Assembly (NCBI RefSeq): GCF_900112695.1 | Contig: NZ_FOMT01000009.1 | Location: 1-64,000 of the forward strand | Length of the DNA: 64,000 nucleotides | Origin: Paenibacillus catalpae | GTDB taxonomy: Bacteria > Bacillota > Bacilli > Paenibacillales > Paenibacillaceae | Reading direction: 5' to 3' | Shown: positions 35,112 through 43,354 of the stretch, piece after piece | Layout of the letters: each line of letters opens with the position of its first letter | Numbering within the stretch: the first letter of the stretch is position 1 | The notes under the pieces: model-generated | What the model saw: only the letters and a program-made list of their open reading frames with translations | Database searches by the model: none | What the model was told of the DNA's origin: nothing | Position numbers and translations under genes: made by a program

Positions 35112-35226
35112 TTATTAAGCGGCTTAACGATACCTTAGGGTATGCTAGGCTGGCGCAATGCTGTTTCGCAGTGTTGTGCTTGGCCCACACATAAAACTTT
35201 AGTTATATTAAGGAGGATTAAGTTCA

Positions 35227-36417
35227 ATGGCAAAGGCTAAATTTGAACGTAATAAACCGCACGTAAATATCGGTACTATCGGTCACGTCGACCATGGTAA
35301 AACTACTTTAACAGCTGCTATCACTACTGTACTTTCCAAAAAATACGGTGGCGCGGCAATCGCTTTCGACCAAATCGATAAAGCTCCAGAAGAGCGCGAG
35401 CGCGGTATCACAATCTCGACAGCTCACGTAGAGTATGAGACTCCTAACCGTCACTATGCTCACGTTGACTGCCCAGGTCACGCCGACTACGTTAAAAACA
35501 TGATCACTGGTGCTGCTCAAATGGACGGCGCAATCCTGGTTGTATCCGCAGCTGACGGCCCTATGCCGCAAACTCGCGAGCACATCCTTCTGTCCCGCCA
35601 AGTAGGCGTACCTTACATCGTTGTATTCCTGAACAAATGCGACATGGTTGAAGACGAAGAGCTCTTGGAACTGGTTGAGATGGAAGTTCGCGACCTTCTT
35701 AACGAGTATGAGTTCCCAGGCGACGACACTCCAATCATCCGTGGTGCAGCTCGTGAAGCTCTGCAAAACCCAGATGGTCCTTGGGCTGACAAAATCGTTG
35801 AACTGTTCGAGCAAGTTGACACTTACATCCCAACTCCTGAGCGCGACACAGCTAAGCCTTTCCTGATGCCTGTCGAGGACGTATTCACAATCACTGGCCG
35901 TGGTACAGTAGCAACTGGACGTATCGACCGTGGTGTGGTTAAAGTTGGCGACGAGATCGAAATCGTTGGTCTGGCTGAAGAAACTCGCAAATCCGTTGTT
36001 ACGGGCGTAGAAATGTTCCGTAAATTGATGGATTCCGCTCAAGCGGGCGACAACATCGGCGCACTGCTTCGTGGTGTAGACCGTAAAGATATCGAGCGTG
36101 GTCAAGTACTGGCTAAACCGGCTTCGGTTAAACCACACACTAACTTCACAGCTCAAATCTACGTTCTGACTAAAGAAGAGGGTGGCCGTCACAAGCCTTT
36201 CTTCACTGGTTACCGTCCACAATTCTATTTCCGTACAACTGACGTAACAGGTATCATCAACCTGCCTGAAGGTACTGAAATGGTTATGCCTGGCGACAAC
36301 ATCACAGTTACAGTTGAACTGATCGCTCCAATCGCGGTTGAAGAAGGTACTCGTTTCTCCATCCGTGAAGGCGGCCGTACTGTAGGCGCTGGCGCTGTAG
36401 CAACAATCCAAAAATAA
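35227..36417 (+). CDS. tuf: Elongation factor Tu
   Basis: 396-residue GTPase delivering aminoacyl-tRNA. GHVDHGKT lies at residues 19-26, followed by DCPGHADY and NKCD. A 115-nt spacer from fusA holds a GC-rich hairpin (GCGCAATGCTG...CAGTGTTGTGC) and AAGGAGG. Followed by a strong terminator rather than reading into rpsJ, because an ABC importer lies between. Confidence 0.98.
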   Translation: MAKAKFERNKPHVNIGTIGHVDHGKTTLTAAITTVLSKKYGGAAIAFDQIDKAPEERERGITISTAHVEYETPNRHYAHVDCPGHADYVKNMITGAAQMDGAILVVSAADGPMPQTREHILLSRQVGVPYIVVFLNKCDMVEDEELLELVEMEVRDLLNEYEFPGDDTPIIRGAAREALQNPDGPWADKIVELFEQVDTYIPTPERDTAKPFLMPVEDVFTITGRGTVATGRIDRGVVKVGDEIEIVGLAEETRKSVVTGVEMFRKLMDSAQAGDNIGALLRGVDRKDIERGQVLAKPASVKPHTNFTAQIYVLTKEEGGRHKPFFTGYRPQFYFRTTDVTGIINLPEGTEMVMPGDNITVTVELIAPIAVEEGTRFSIREGGRTVGAGAVATIQK

Positions 36418-36448
36418 TAAAGTGCGGCATTAGCTGCGCTTTATCCCA

Positions 36449-36482
36449 AAAAACCCTCTGCTTTTGGCAGAGGGTTTTTTAT
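36449..36482 (+). terminator. tuf terminator
   Basis: A 10-bp stem AACCCTCTGC / GCAGAGGGTT closed by a 5-nt loop is followed by a T run, ending the str transcript. Confidence 0.95.
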
Positions 36483-36506
36483 TTAGATAATTTGTAATTG
36501 AATCCA

Positions 36507-36536
36507 TTGACGTATAAGTTTATATGCTATTAATAT
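36507..36536 (+). promoter_or_regulatory. Promoter of the ABC importer operon
   Basis: TTGACG (36507-36512) and TAATAT (36531-36536) are 18 bp apart. The leader contains a GCGTC / GACGC hairpin with a TTTC loop at 36547-36560. No T-box or known riboswitch is recognisable. Confidence 0.6.
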
Positions 36537-36608
36537 TAATGGACAGGCGTCTTTCGACGCTATACGCAGTATTAAGACAATATATCCAACTGAGGGGGCA
36601 ATCCAGAA

Positions 36609-37676
36609 GTGAAACAGAAATGGTTGGTACCACTTGCTTTAGTACTTTTGCTCATTACAGCAGCATGCGGAAACAGTGGGAAGAGCAACGAGAGCAGCAA
36701 CAACGGAACAAATGCATCAAACGCATCCAATGCGGCAGATTCGCAAGATAAGAAATCGTACAAAATCTCTATTTCCCAGATTGTTGAGCATCCATCGCTT
36801 GACGCAACAAAAGAAGGTTTTCTTGCCGCATTGAAGGATGCCGGTTTTGTTGAAGGGGAAAACTTGACTGTAGACTTTAATACAGCTCAAGGCGATCAAA
36901 CAAACAACTTGTCGATCGCTCAAAAAATCGCCGGCGCAAAGGCAGACCTGGCTTTGGGTATCGCAACACCTTCGGCGCAAGCACTTGTGAATGCATACGA
37001 CAAAGCGGGCAACAAAGCTCCGGTATTGTTTGCGGCTGTAACAGATCCGCTTGATGCGAAGCTGGTTACAAATCTTGATGCTCCGGGCGGTAGCGTAACA
37101 GGTGCGTCCGATACTAACCCTGAAGCCGTTGTTCAATTAATGGACTTTATCGCAGCTAACTTCCCGGACGTGAAGAAAATTGGCGTTGTCATTAATAAAG
37201 GTGAACCAAATGCCGTTGTTATGACTGCTAATGCAAAACAAGCTTTGGCAAAACACAATATCGAGCTGGTTGAAGCAGCTGTAACGAATACGTCTGAAGT
37301 GAAACAAGCCGGTGAATCACTGGTTGGTAAAGTAGATGCTATGTTTATTACTTTGGATAACGTAGTTGTTTCTGGCGTAGATGCACTTCTGCAGCTTGCA
37401 AAAGAAAACAAAATTCCGTTCTTCTCCAGCGACCGCGATACCGTTGAAAAAGGCGCGTTCGCGACAGTGGGTTTCAAGTATTATGATCATGGCTACCAAG
37501 TAGGCCAAATGGCTGCTGAAATTCTGAAAGGTAAAAATCCAGGCGAGATGAAAGTTACGACGCCTGACAAGCTTGATTTGATCCTTAACCTGAAAGCAGC
37601 AGCAGACCAAGGCATTACGGTTACCGATGCTATGAAATCCGGAGTGAAAGATCCGGACAACAACATTATTCAATAA
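36609..37676 (+). CDS. ABC transporter substrate-binding lipoprotein (TrpX-like)
   Basis: 355-residue lipoprotein with a hydrophobic signal ending in AAC (Cys20 acylation site) and a Ser/Asn-rich linker up to about residue 45. The mature part is a two-lobe periplasmic-binding fold of the family that includes streptococcal TrpX, with ALGIATPSAQAL, VTDPLDAKLV and SSDRDTVEKGA. Relatives import aromatic amino acids, often tryptophan; the substrate here is inferred. GTG start with GAGGGGG upstream. Followed by a hairpin, then the permease. Confidence 0.88.
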   Translation: MKQKWLVPLALVLLLITAACGNSGKSNESSNNGTNASNASNAADSQDKKSYKISISQIVEHPSLDATKEGFLAALKDAGFVEGENLTVDFNTAQGDQTNNLSIAQKIAGAKADLALGIATPSAQALVNAYDKAGNKAPVLFAAVTDPLDAKLVTNLDAPGGSVTGASDTNPEAVVQLMDFIAANFPDVKKIGVVINKGEPNAVVMTANAKQALAKHNIELVEAAVTNTSEVKQAGESLVGKVDAMFITLDNVVVSGVDALLQLAKENKIPFFSSDRDTVEKGAFATVGFKYYDHGYQVGQMAAEILKGKNPGEMKVTTPDKLDLILNLKAAADQGITVTDAMKSGVKDPDNNIIQ

Positions 37677-37682
37677 CAACAT

Positions 37683-37721
37683 GAGAACGGGGTAAACGCT
37701 CCTTGCGTTCATCCCGTTCTC
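37683..37721 (+). promoter_or_regulatory. Intra-operon hairpin after the binding-protein gene
   Basis: GAGAACGGG pairs with CCCGTTCTC, with AACGC/GCGTT inside. No T run follows. It probably sets a higher level of binding protein than of membrane components, by partial termination or mRNA protection. Confidence 0.6.
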
Positions 37722-37745
37722 TTATTATGTGGAGGAGGTGCCCCG

Positions 37746-38660
37746 GTGCCAGTATGGTTAAATGGTGCCTTTGAGCTAGGTTTGCTTTATTCTTTAATGG
37801 CTCTAGGCGTTTATATTACATTTCGCATCCTTGATTTTCCCGATCTCACGGTTGATGCAAGTTTTACAACCGGAGCAGGGGTAGCAGCAGTTCTAATTAC
37901 GAACGGCACTTCGCCATGGCTGGCTTGCCTTGCGGCATTTGGCGCCGGAGCTGCCGCAGGTGCAATTACAGGCTTGCTGCACACGAAAGGTAAAATCAAC
38001 GGGTTATTATCCGGTATTCTTATGATGATTGCCCTTTATTCCGTCAACATGCGGATTATGGGCAAGCCGAATATCGGACTTATGGGTACCGATATTTCTA
38101 CGGTATTCTCAGGTGTAAAGGTGCTTGTGCTTATGCCGATCGTAGTTGTTATTATTAAGCTTCTGCTCGATTTGTTCTTCAAGACAGACCTTGGTCTTAG
38201 TTTGCGGGCAACGGGCGATAACGAACGGATGATCCGCAGCTTTGGTACAAATACAGATACAACAAAGATTTTAGGTATTGCCCTGTCGAACGGCCTCGTC
38301 GCTTTATCGGGTTCGTTTGTTGCACAGCAAAGCGGATTTGCCGATATTTCGATGGGTGTCGGGATGATCGTAATTGGTCTTGCATCGGTTATTATCGGGG
38401 AGGCTCTGTTTGGAGCCAAGTCGGTGTTCCGGGCAACTCTTGCGGTAGTACTTGGCTCCATTGTATACCGGATTATTATTGGTCTTGCTTATCAAAGTGA
38501 ATTCCTCGAAGTATCTGACCTCAAGCTGATTACAGCCGTTATCGTCATTATTGCGCTCGTCTTCCCATCCCTGCAGAAATCGTGGAAGCAAAAGAGATTG
38601 GCGCGTAAACGTACGGCAAGTCTTCTGAGCAGCATGGAACAGAGAGGGGGAGGACGCTGA
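37746..38660 (+). CDS. ABC transporter permease (TrpY-like)
   Basis: 304-residue inner-membrane subunit of the branched-chain amino acid-type permease family, with about eight to nine hydrophobic segments. FRILDFPDLTVDASF near the N-terminus is typical of the TrpY/LivH-like group. The C-terminal tail is basic. GTG start with GGAGGAGG upstream. The end overlaps the ATPase start (TGATG). Confidence 0.88.
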   Translation: MPVWLNGAFELGLLYSLMALGVYITFRILDFPDLTVDASFTTGAGVAAVLITNGTSPWLACLAAFGAGAAAGAITGLLHTKGKINGLLSGILMMIALYSVNMRIMGKPNIGLMGTDISTVFSGVKVLVLMPIVVVIIKLLLDLFFKTDLGLSLRATGDNERMIRSFGTNTDTTKILGIALSNGLVALSGSFVAQQSGFADISMGVGMIVIGLASVIIGEALFGAKSVFRATLAVVLGSIVYRIIIGLAYQSEFLEVSDLKLITAVIVIIALVFPSLQKSWKQKRLARKRTASLLSSMEQRGGGR

Positions 38661-39454
38661 TGCTGGAAATATCCAAAGTATCAAAGCTTTTTAACCCGGG
38701 TACATTAGATGAAAAGACGGCTCTCGTAGGCGTGAACCTGGCGATGAAGCCGGGAGACTTTATTACCGTCATCGGCAGTAACGGTGCAGGCAAGTCGACA
38801 TTGATGAATATCATCTCCGGTGTAATGAAGCCGGATACTGGCGAAGTCCGGATCGAGGGCAAAAATATTAGCCATCTACCGGAGTTCAGCAGGAGCAAAT
38901 GGATCGGACGTGTATTCCAGGATCCAATGGCCGGTACTGCACCTCGCATGTCGATTGAAGAAAATCTGGCGATGGCTTATACGCGTGGTCAGAAACGCGG
39001 ATTTTCGTTAAGTATTAATCGTGCCCGACGGAGTATATTCCGGGAGCAGCTTTCGCGTCTTGGTATCGGACTTGAGAATCGGTTAAGCGCGAAGGTAGGA
39101 TTATTATCAGGTGGTGAACGTCAAGCGCTTAGTCTTCTGATGGCAACTTTCACTAAGCCGCAAATTCTATTGCTTGATGAACATACGGCAGCACTTGATC
39201 CGGCTCGTGCAGAGCTGATCACAACCTTGACCGAGACGCTTGTACGCGAGATGAATCTAACTACCCTCATGGTTACTCATAACATGGAGCAGGCAATTCG
39301 TTTAGGCAATCGTTTGATCATGATGGATAAAGGCAAGATTATCCTCGAAGTAAATGAAGACCGAAAGCAAGATTTGACGGTTCAACGCTTGCTTGGCGAA
39401 TTCGAACAGATCAGCGGCAAAAAAATGGCCGACGACCGCGTCGTACTTGGCTAA
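38660..39454 (+). CDS. ABC transporter ATP-binding protein (TrpZ-like)
   Basis: 264-residue ATPase powering the importer. Walker A GSNGAGKST is at residues 39-47, the signature LLSGGERQALSL and the Walker B LLLDEHTAALDP are followed by a switch His in LMVTHNMEQA. ATG overlaps the permease stop by one base. Ends in a terminator, so the trio is a self-contained operon. Confidence 0.92.
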   Translation: MLEISKVSKLFNPGTLDEKTALVGVNLAMKPGDFITVIGSNGAGKSTLMNIISGVMKPDTGEVRIEGKNISHLPEFSRSKWIGRVFQDPMAGTAPRMSIEENLAMAYTRGQKRGFSLSINRARRSIFREQLSRLGIGLENRLSAKVGLLSGGERQALSLLMATFTKPQILLLDEHTAALDPARAELITTLTETLVREMNLTTLMVTHNMEQAIRLGNRLIMMDKGKIILEVNEDRKQDLTVQRLLGEFEQISGKKMADDRVVLG

Positions 39455-39467
39455 GTGCTTATCATCG

Positions 39468-39505
39468 GAAACGCAATGGCGATATTCGCTGTTGCGTTTC
39501 TTCTA
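39468..39505 (+). terminator. Terminator of the ABC importer operon
   Basis: GAAACGCAA pairs with TTGCGTTTC around a loop with secondary GCGA/TCGC pairing, followed by TTCTATTA. Between this and the S10 promoter (39506-39688) is a short direct repeat (ATATAGAAGAG, twice, near 39508-39530) and no gene. Confidence 0.8.
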
Positions 39506-39688
39506 TTATATAGAAGAGTATATAGAAGAGATTTTTCAGGTCAAAAATGGATTTGAGAGTTGGCTTGTAATCGTGTATGATAGGCAAAGTGGAAAACACG
39601 GTTCGTCCTGGCGGCGGACGCGGGAAAGTCGATCATAAATCGTTGTTGCGCCAAGCTGAGTAAAGATAGGAAAAGACATAACTTTCCC

Positions 39689-39717
39689 TTGCATTTGCCT
39701 AGCTGTTTCGGTATAAT
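39689..39717 (+). promoter_or_regulatory. Sigma-A promoter of the S10-spc-alpha operon
   Basis: TTGCAT (39689-39694) and a perfect TATAAT (39712-39717) are 17 bp apart. A second weaker pair, TTGAGA (39553-39558) and TATGAT (39576-39581), also with 17 bp, lies upstream. Confidence 0.8.
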
Positions 39718-39766
39718 ATTGAATGTTGGTCTGTGACGTTGCGATGATGTGAGAGGTTGCCGACAC

Positions 39767-39804
39767 ACCCGGCCCCTTTGCCATGGGGCATGTGCCGGGT
39801 TTTC
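39767..39804 (+). promoter_or_regulatory. Candidate transcription attenuator in the S10 leader
   Basis: ACCCGGC (39767-39773) pairs with GCCGGGT (39794-39800), an inner TGCC/GGCA stem closes an ATGG loop, and TTTTCT follows. The hairpin lies between the promoter and rpsJ, about 45 nt after the predicted start. An attenuator role is inference. Confidence 0.6.
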
Positions 39805-39853
39805 TCACGGAGTATGTCCGATAAGAAATTGGGCGATAGAAGGAGGGACTTAT

Positions 39854-40162
39854 ATGGCAAAGCAAAAGATTCGTATTCGCTTGAAAGCATACGATCACAG
39901 AATTCTTGATCAATCCGCTGAGAAAATCGTGGAAACAGCAAAACGTTCCGGTGCAGGCGTATCCGGGCCGATTCCGCTTCCTACGGAAAAGCAAATCATC
40001 ACTATTCTCCGTGCGGTGCACAAGTACAAGGATTCCCGGGAGCAATTCGAAATGCGTACACATAAACGCTTGATCGATATTGTTAACCCAACGCCGCAAA
40101 CGGTTGATGCGTTGATGCGCCTGGATTTACCATCCGGTGTAGATATCGAAATCAAACTGTAA
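39854..40162 (+). CDS. rpsJ: 30S ribosomal protein uS10
   Basis: 102-residue 30S head protein, also NusE in antitermination. MAKQKIRIRLKAYDHRILDQ at the N-terminus matches the family. AAGGAGGGA lies 6 nt before the ATG at 39854; frames open from 39749 lie in the leader. First gene of the superoperon. Confidence 0.98.
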   Translation: MAKQKIRIRLKAYDHRILDQSAEKIVETAKRSGAGVSGPIPLPTEKQIITILRAVHKYKDSREQFEMRTHKRLIDIVNPTPQTVDALMRLDLPSGVDIEIKL

Positions 40163-40201
40163 TAAGTATATTTGATCATTGAAAGGAAATGAGGTGTCAA
40201 C

Positions 40202-40825
40202 ATGAAAGGTATCTTAGGCAAAAAACTTGGTATGACGCAAGTGTTTACCGCTGAAGGTAATGTCGTTCCAGTAACGGTTATCGAGGCTGGTCCTTGTGTA
40301 GTTCTCCAGAAGAAAGATCAAGAGAACGATGGTTATGAAGCCGTACAATTCGGTTTCTCCGATAAGAAAGAGTCTAGAGCGATCAAGCCGGAAATCGGCC
40401 ACGCGAAGAAAGCTAATACAGCTCCTAAGCGCTACGTTCGTGAAATTCGCGGTATTAATCTGGGCGAATATGAAGTTGGCCAAGAAGTGAAGGCTGATTT
40501 GTTCGCAGCAGGCGAGTTTGTTGACGTAACAGGTATTTCGAAAGGTAAAGGTTTTGCCGGCGTTATCAAACGTTGGGGACAAAGCACGGGTCCTATGGCC
40601 CACGGTTCCCGTTACCATCGTGGTCCTGGTTCCATGGGTTCCATTCAAGCGAACCGCGTACCAAAAGGCAAACACCTTCCTGGTCACATGGGTCATGAGA
40701 CAGTTACGATCCAAAAACTCGAAATTATCCGCGTAGACGCTGAGCGTAACGTGCTTCTCGTTAAAGGTTCCATTCCTGGTCCTAAAAACGGTTTCGTTAA
40801 AGTAAAACAAACAGTTAAGAACTAA
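40202..40825 (+). CDS. rplC: 50S ribosomal protein uL3
   Basis: 207-residue early assembly protein near the peptidyl-transferase centre. Starts MKGILGKKLGMTQVF, and the central loop GSRYHRGPGSMG contains the Gln-methylated region in Gram-negatives. ATGAGGTG upstream. Confidence 0.98.
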   Translation: MKGILGKKLGMTQVFTAEGNVVPVTVIEAGPCVVLQKKDQENDGYEAVQFGFSDKKESRAIKPEIGHAKKANTAPKRYVREIRGINLGEYEVGQEVKADLFAAGEFVDVTGISKGKGFAGVIKRWGQSTGPMAHGSRYHRGPGSMGSIQANRVPKGKHLPGHMGHETVTIQKLEIIRVDAERNVLLVKGSIPGPKNGFVKVKQTVKN

Positions 40826-40850
40826 TTGCTAAAGAAAGGAGGAACATAAA

Positions 40851-41474
40851 ATGCCTAAAGTTACACTTTATAACGTGAGTGGATCTGAAGTTGGTCAAAT
40901 CGAATTGGCAGATAGCGTATTCGGTATCCAACCTAACTCTCATGTTCTGCATAGCGCTGTGTTGCTTCAGCAAGCTGCTGAGCGCGCAGGCACGCACAAA
41001 ACAAAAGGACGCTCCGAAGTTCGTGGCGGCGGTCGTAAACCTTGGAAACAAAAAGGTACTGGCCGTGCTCGTCAAGGTAGCATTCGTTCGCCACAATGGG
41101 TTGGCGGCGGTACAGTATTTGGACCGACTCCACGCTCGTATGGCTTCAAACTTCCTAAGAAAGTTCGCCGTCTGGCGATTAAATCCGCTTTGTCTTCGAA
41201 AGTGATCGCTAACGAAATCGTCGTTCTTGATCAACTGGCATTCGCGGCTCCTAAAACGAAGGAATTCGTAGCAATCTTGAACAACCTTAAAGCTGATCGC
41301 AAAGCGCTTGTTGTTTTGCCAACTTACGATGACAATGTAGCATTGTCGGCTCGCAATATCCCAGGTGTTAAATTCGTCGCTGCTGACGGCATTAATGTTC
41401 TGGATGTATTGGTGCATGACAAGCTCATCATCACGAAAGAAGCGGTAGAGAAAGTACAGGAGGTGTTTGCGTAA
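40851..41474 (+). CDS. rplD: 50S ribosomal protein uL4
   Basis: 207-residue exit-tunnel protein. The extended loop KGRSEVRGGGRKPWKQKGTG (about residues 45-65) that reaches the tunnel is intact. In Escherichia coli L4 controls the S10 leader; whether this one acts on the local leader is untested. AAAGGAGGA before the ATG; the stop overlaps rplW by 1 nt. Confidence 0.98.
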   Translation: MPKVTLYNVSGSEVGQIELADSVFGIQPNSHVLHSAVLLQQAAERAGTHKTKGRSEVRGGGRKPWKQKGTGRARQGSIRSPQWVGGGTVFGPTPRSYGFKLPKKVRRLAIKSALSSKVIANEIVVLDQLAFAAPKTKEFVAILNNLKADRKALVVLPTYDDNVALSARNIPGVKFVAADGINVLDVLVHDKLIITKEAVEKVQEVFA

Positions 41475-41767
41475 TGAAAAATCCTCGCGATATTATCAAA
41501 CGCCCTGTTATTACGGAGCGCACAAGTGACTTCATGGCCGTTAAACGCTATGTATTCGAAGTTGACCTTCGTGCGAACAAAACCGAAATTAAAGATGCTA
41601 TCGAGCAAATCTTTAAAGTAAAAGTAACGAGCGTTAATACAATGCGTGTTGCCGGTAAGCCGAAACGCTACGGTAAATACAATGGCTATAGACCTGATTG
41701 GAAAAAAGCAATCGTTCAGCTGAGCGCTGAAAGCAAAGAACTTGAATTCTTTGAAACGTCTGTATAG
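41474..41767 (+). CDS. rplW: 50S ribosomal protein uL23
   Basis: 97-residue protein at the tunnel exit, docking site for trigger factor and SRP. Starts MKNPRDIIKRPVITE. ATG overlaps the last base of rplD, with CAGGAGGTG inside rplD as ribosome binding site. Confidence 0.97.
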   Translation: MKNPRDIIKRPVITERTSDFMAVKRYVFEVDLRANKTEIKDAIEQIFKVKVTSVNTMRVAGKPKRYGKYNGYRPDWKKAIVQLSAESKELEFFETSV

Positions 41768-41784
41768 AAAAGGAGGGAATCTAA

Positions 41785-42615
41785 GTGCCAATTAAAAAGT
41801 ACAAACCGACATCCCCGGCTCGTCGTAACATGTCCGTTTCGACTTTTGAAGAGATCACAACAAGCACGCCCGAGAAATCGTTGCTTGCTCCGCTTTTCAA
41901 AAAAGCTGGTCGTAATAACCAAGGTAAAATTACAGTTCGTCACCATGGCGGCGGACACAAACGTAAATACCGTATCATCGATTTCAAACGTACTAAAGAT
42001 GGTGTTGTAGGTAAAGTGGCTTCGGTTGAATACGATCCGAACCGTACATCCAACATCGCTTTGATTCATTACCTCGATGGTGAGAAAGCTTACATTATCG
42101 CACCTAAAGGTCTGAAGGTCGGAGATCAAGTTGTTTCCGGTCCTGATGCTGACATCAAAATCGGTAACGCTTTGCCACTTATCAACATCCCTGTTGGTAC
42201 AGTTATCCACAACATTGAGTTGAAACCAGGTAAAGGCGGACAATTGGTTCGTGCTGCTGGCACAGAAGCTCAACTGCTTGGTAAAGAAGGCGATTATGTT
42301 TCTATTCGTCTGTCTTCCGGTGAAGTTCGTCGTATTCTGAGCACTTGCCGTGCAACAATCGGTTCTGTTGGTAACGAAGATCACGAACTCGTGAAAATCG
42401 GTAAAGCCGGCCGTTCCCGTTGGATGGGCAAACGTCCTGAAGTCCGCGGCGTAGTAATGAACCCTAACGATCACCCACACGGTGGTGGTGAAGGTCGTGC
42501 TCCTATCGGTCGTAAATCCCCTATGTCTCCTTGGGGCAAACCGACTCTTGGTTTCAAAACACGCAAGAAGAAAAAAGCATCGAGCCAATATATTATTCGT
42601 CGTCGTACGAAGTAA
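41785..42615 (+). CDS. rplB: 50S ribosomal protein uL2
   Basis: 276-residue protein required for subunit joining and the peptidyl-transferase centre. NNQGKITVRHHGGGHKR and the C-terminal NPNDHPHGGGEG with the key His are present. GTG start with AAAGGAGGG upstream. Confidence 0.98.
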   Translation: MPIKKYKPTSPARRNMSVSTFEEITTSTPEKSLLAPLFKKAGRNNQGKITVRHHGGGHKRKYRIIDFKRTKDGVVGKVASVEYDPNRTSNIALIHYLDGEKAYIIAPKGLKVGDQVVSGPDADIKIGNALPLINIPVGTVIHNIELKPGKGGQLVRAAGTEAQLLGKEGDYVSIRLSSGEVRRILSTCRATIGSVGNEDHELVKIGKAGRSRWMGKRPEVRGVVMNPNDHPHGGGEGRAPIGRKSPMSPWGKPTLGFKTRKKKKASSQYIIRRRTK

Positions 42616-42681
42616 TAATCGCTTGTTTGCAAACTGCGTGACCAACGGTCGCGCTACGTTTCCGCGAAGGGAGGACTCCAA

Positions 42682-42963
42682 ATGGGTCGCAGTTTGAAAA
42701 AAGGTCCGTTTATTGACGGCCACCTGCTTAAAAAAGTCGAGGAATTGAACGAGAACAACAAAAAAGTCGTGATCAAGACTTGGTCCCGTCGCTCGACAAT
42801 TTTCCCACAATTCATCGGTCACACCATTGCAGTCTATGACGGCCGCAAGCATGTACCGGTATATGTAACGGAAGATATGGTTGGACACAAGTTCGGTGAG
42901 TTTGCACCAACTCGTACCTACAAAGGCCATTCCGACGATGACAAGAAAACAGGCAGAAGATAA
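42682..42963 (+). CDS. rpsS: 30S ribosomal protein uS19
   Basis: 93-residue 30S head protein, starting MGRSLKKGPF and containing VYDGRKHVPVYVTEDMVGHKFGEF split over the middle. GAAGGGAGGA before the ATG. Confidence 0.97.
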   Translation: MGRSLKKGPFIDGHLLKKVEELNENNKKVVIKTWSRRSTIFPQFIGHTIAVYDGRKHVPVYVTEDMVGHKFGEFAPTRTYKGHSDDDKKTGRR

Positions 42964-43005
42964 TTTGCCTAGAACATTTTTTTATGTATGAGAGGAGGTT
43001 CATCC

Positions 43006-43341
43006 ATGCCAGAAGCTAAAGCGCACGCTAATTTCGTACGCATTGCTCCTCGTAAAGCACAGCTGGTTGCGGACTTGATCCGTGGCAAGCAAGTAGGTGA
43101 AGCGATCGCGATTTTGCGTCATACACCGAAATCTGCTTCCCCAATCCTGGAGAAGTTGCTGAACTCTGCTATTGCTAACGCCGAGCATAACTACCAATTG
43201 GACGTGAACAAACTGGTTATCACGCAAGCATTCGTGAACCAAGGTCCGACAATGAAACGTTTCCGCCCTCGTGCAATGGGACGTGCAAGCCGGATCAACA
43301 AAAGAACCAGCCACATCACATTGGTTGTATCTGAAAAATAA
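43006..43341 (+). CDS. rplV: 50S ribosomal protein uL22
   Basis: 111-residue exit-tunnel protein. The beta-hairpin loop near the end (MKRFRPRAMGRASRINKRTS) narrows the tunnel next to L4 and is where macrolide-resistance changes arise in the family; no insertion is seen. GAGGAGG lies 7 nt before the ATG at 43006. Confidence 0.97.
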   Translation: MPEAKAHANFVRIAPRKAQLVADLIRGKQVGEAIAILRHTPKSASPILEKLLNSAIANAEHNYQLDVNKLVITQAFVNQGPTMKRFRPRAMGRASRINKRTSHITLVVSEK

Positions 43342-43354
43342 GGAGGGATAACGT

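Noticed and set aside
36524..36751. 75-codon frame overlapping the binding-protein gene start
   Set aside because: Out of frame with the lipoprotein and without a ribosome binding site.
39508..39530. CRISPR-like repeat
   Set aside because: Only two adjacent copies of an 11-nt unit with no spacers; a simple tandem duplication.
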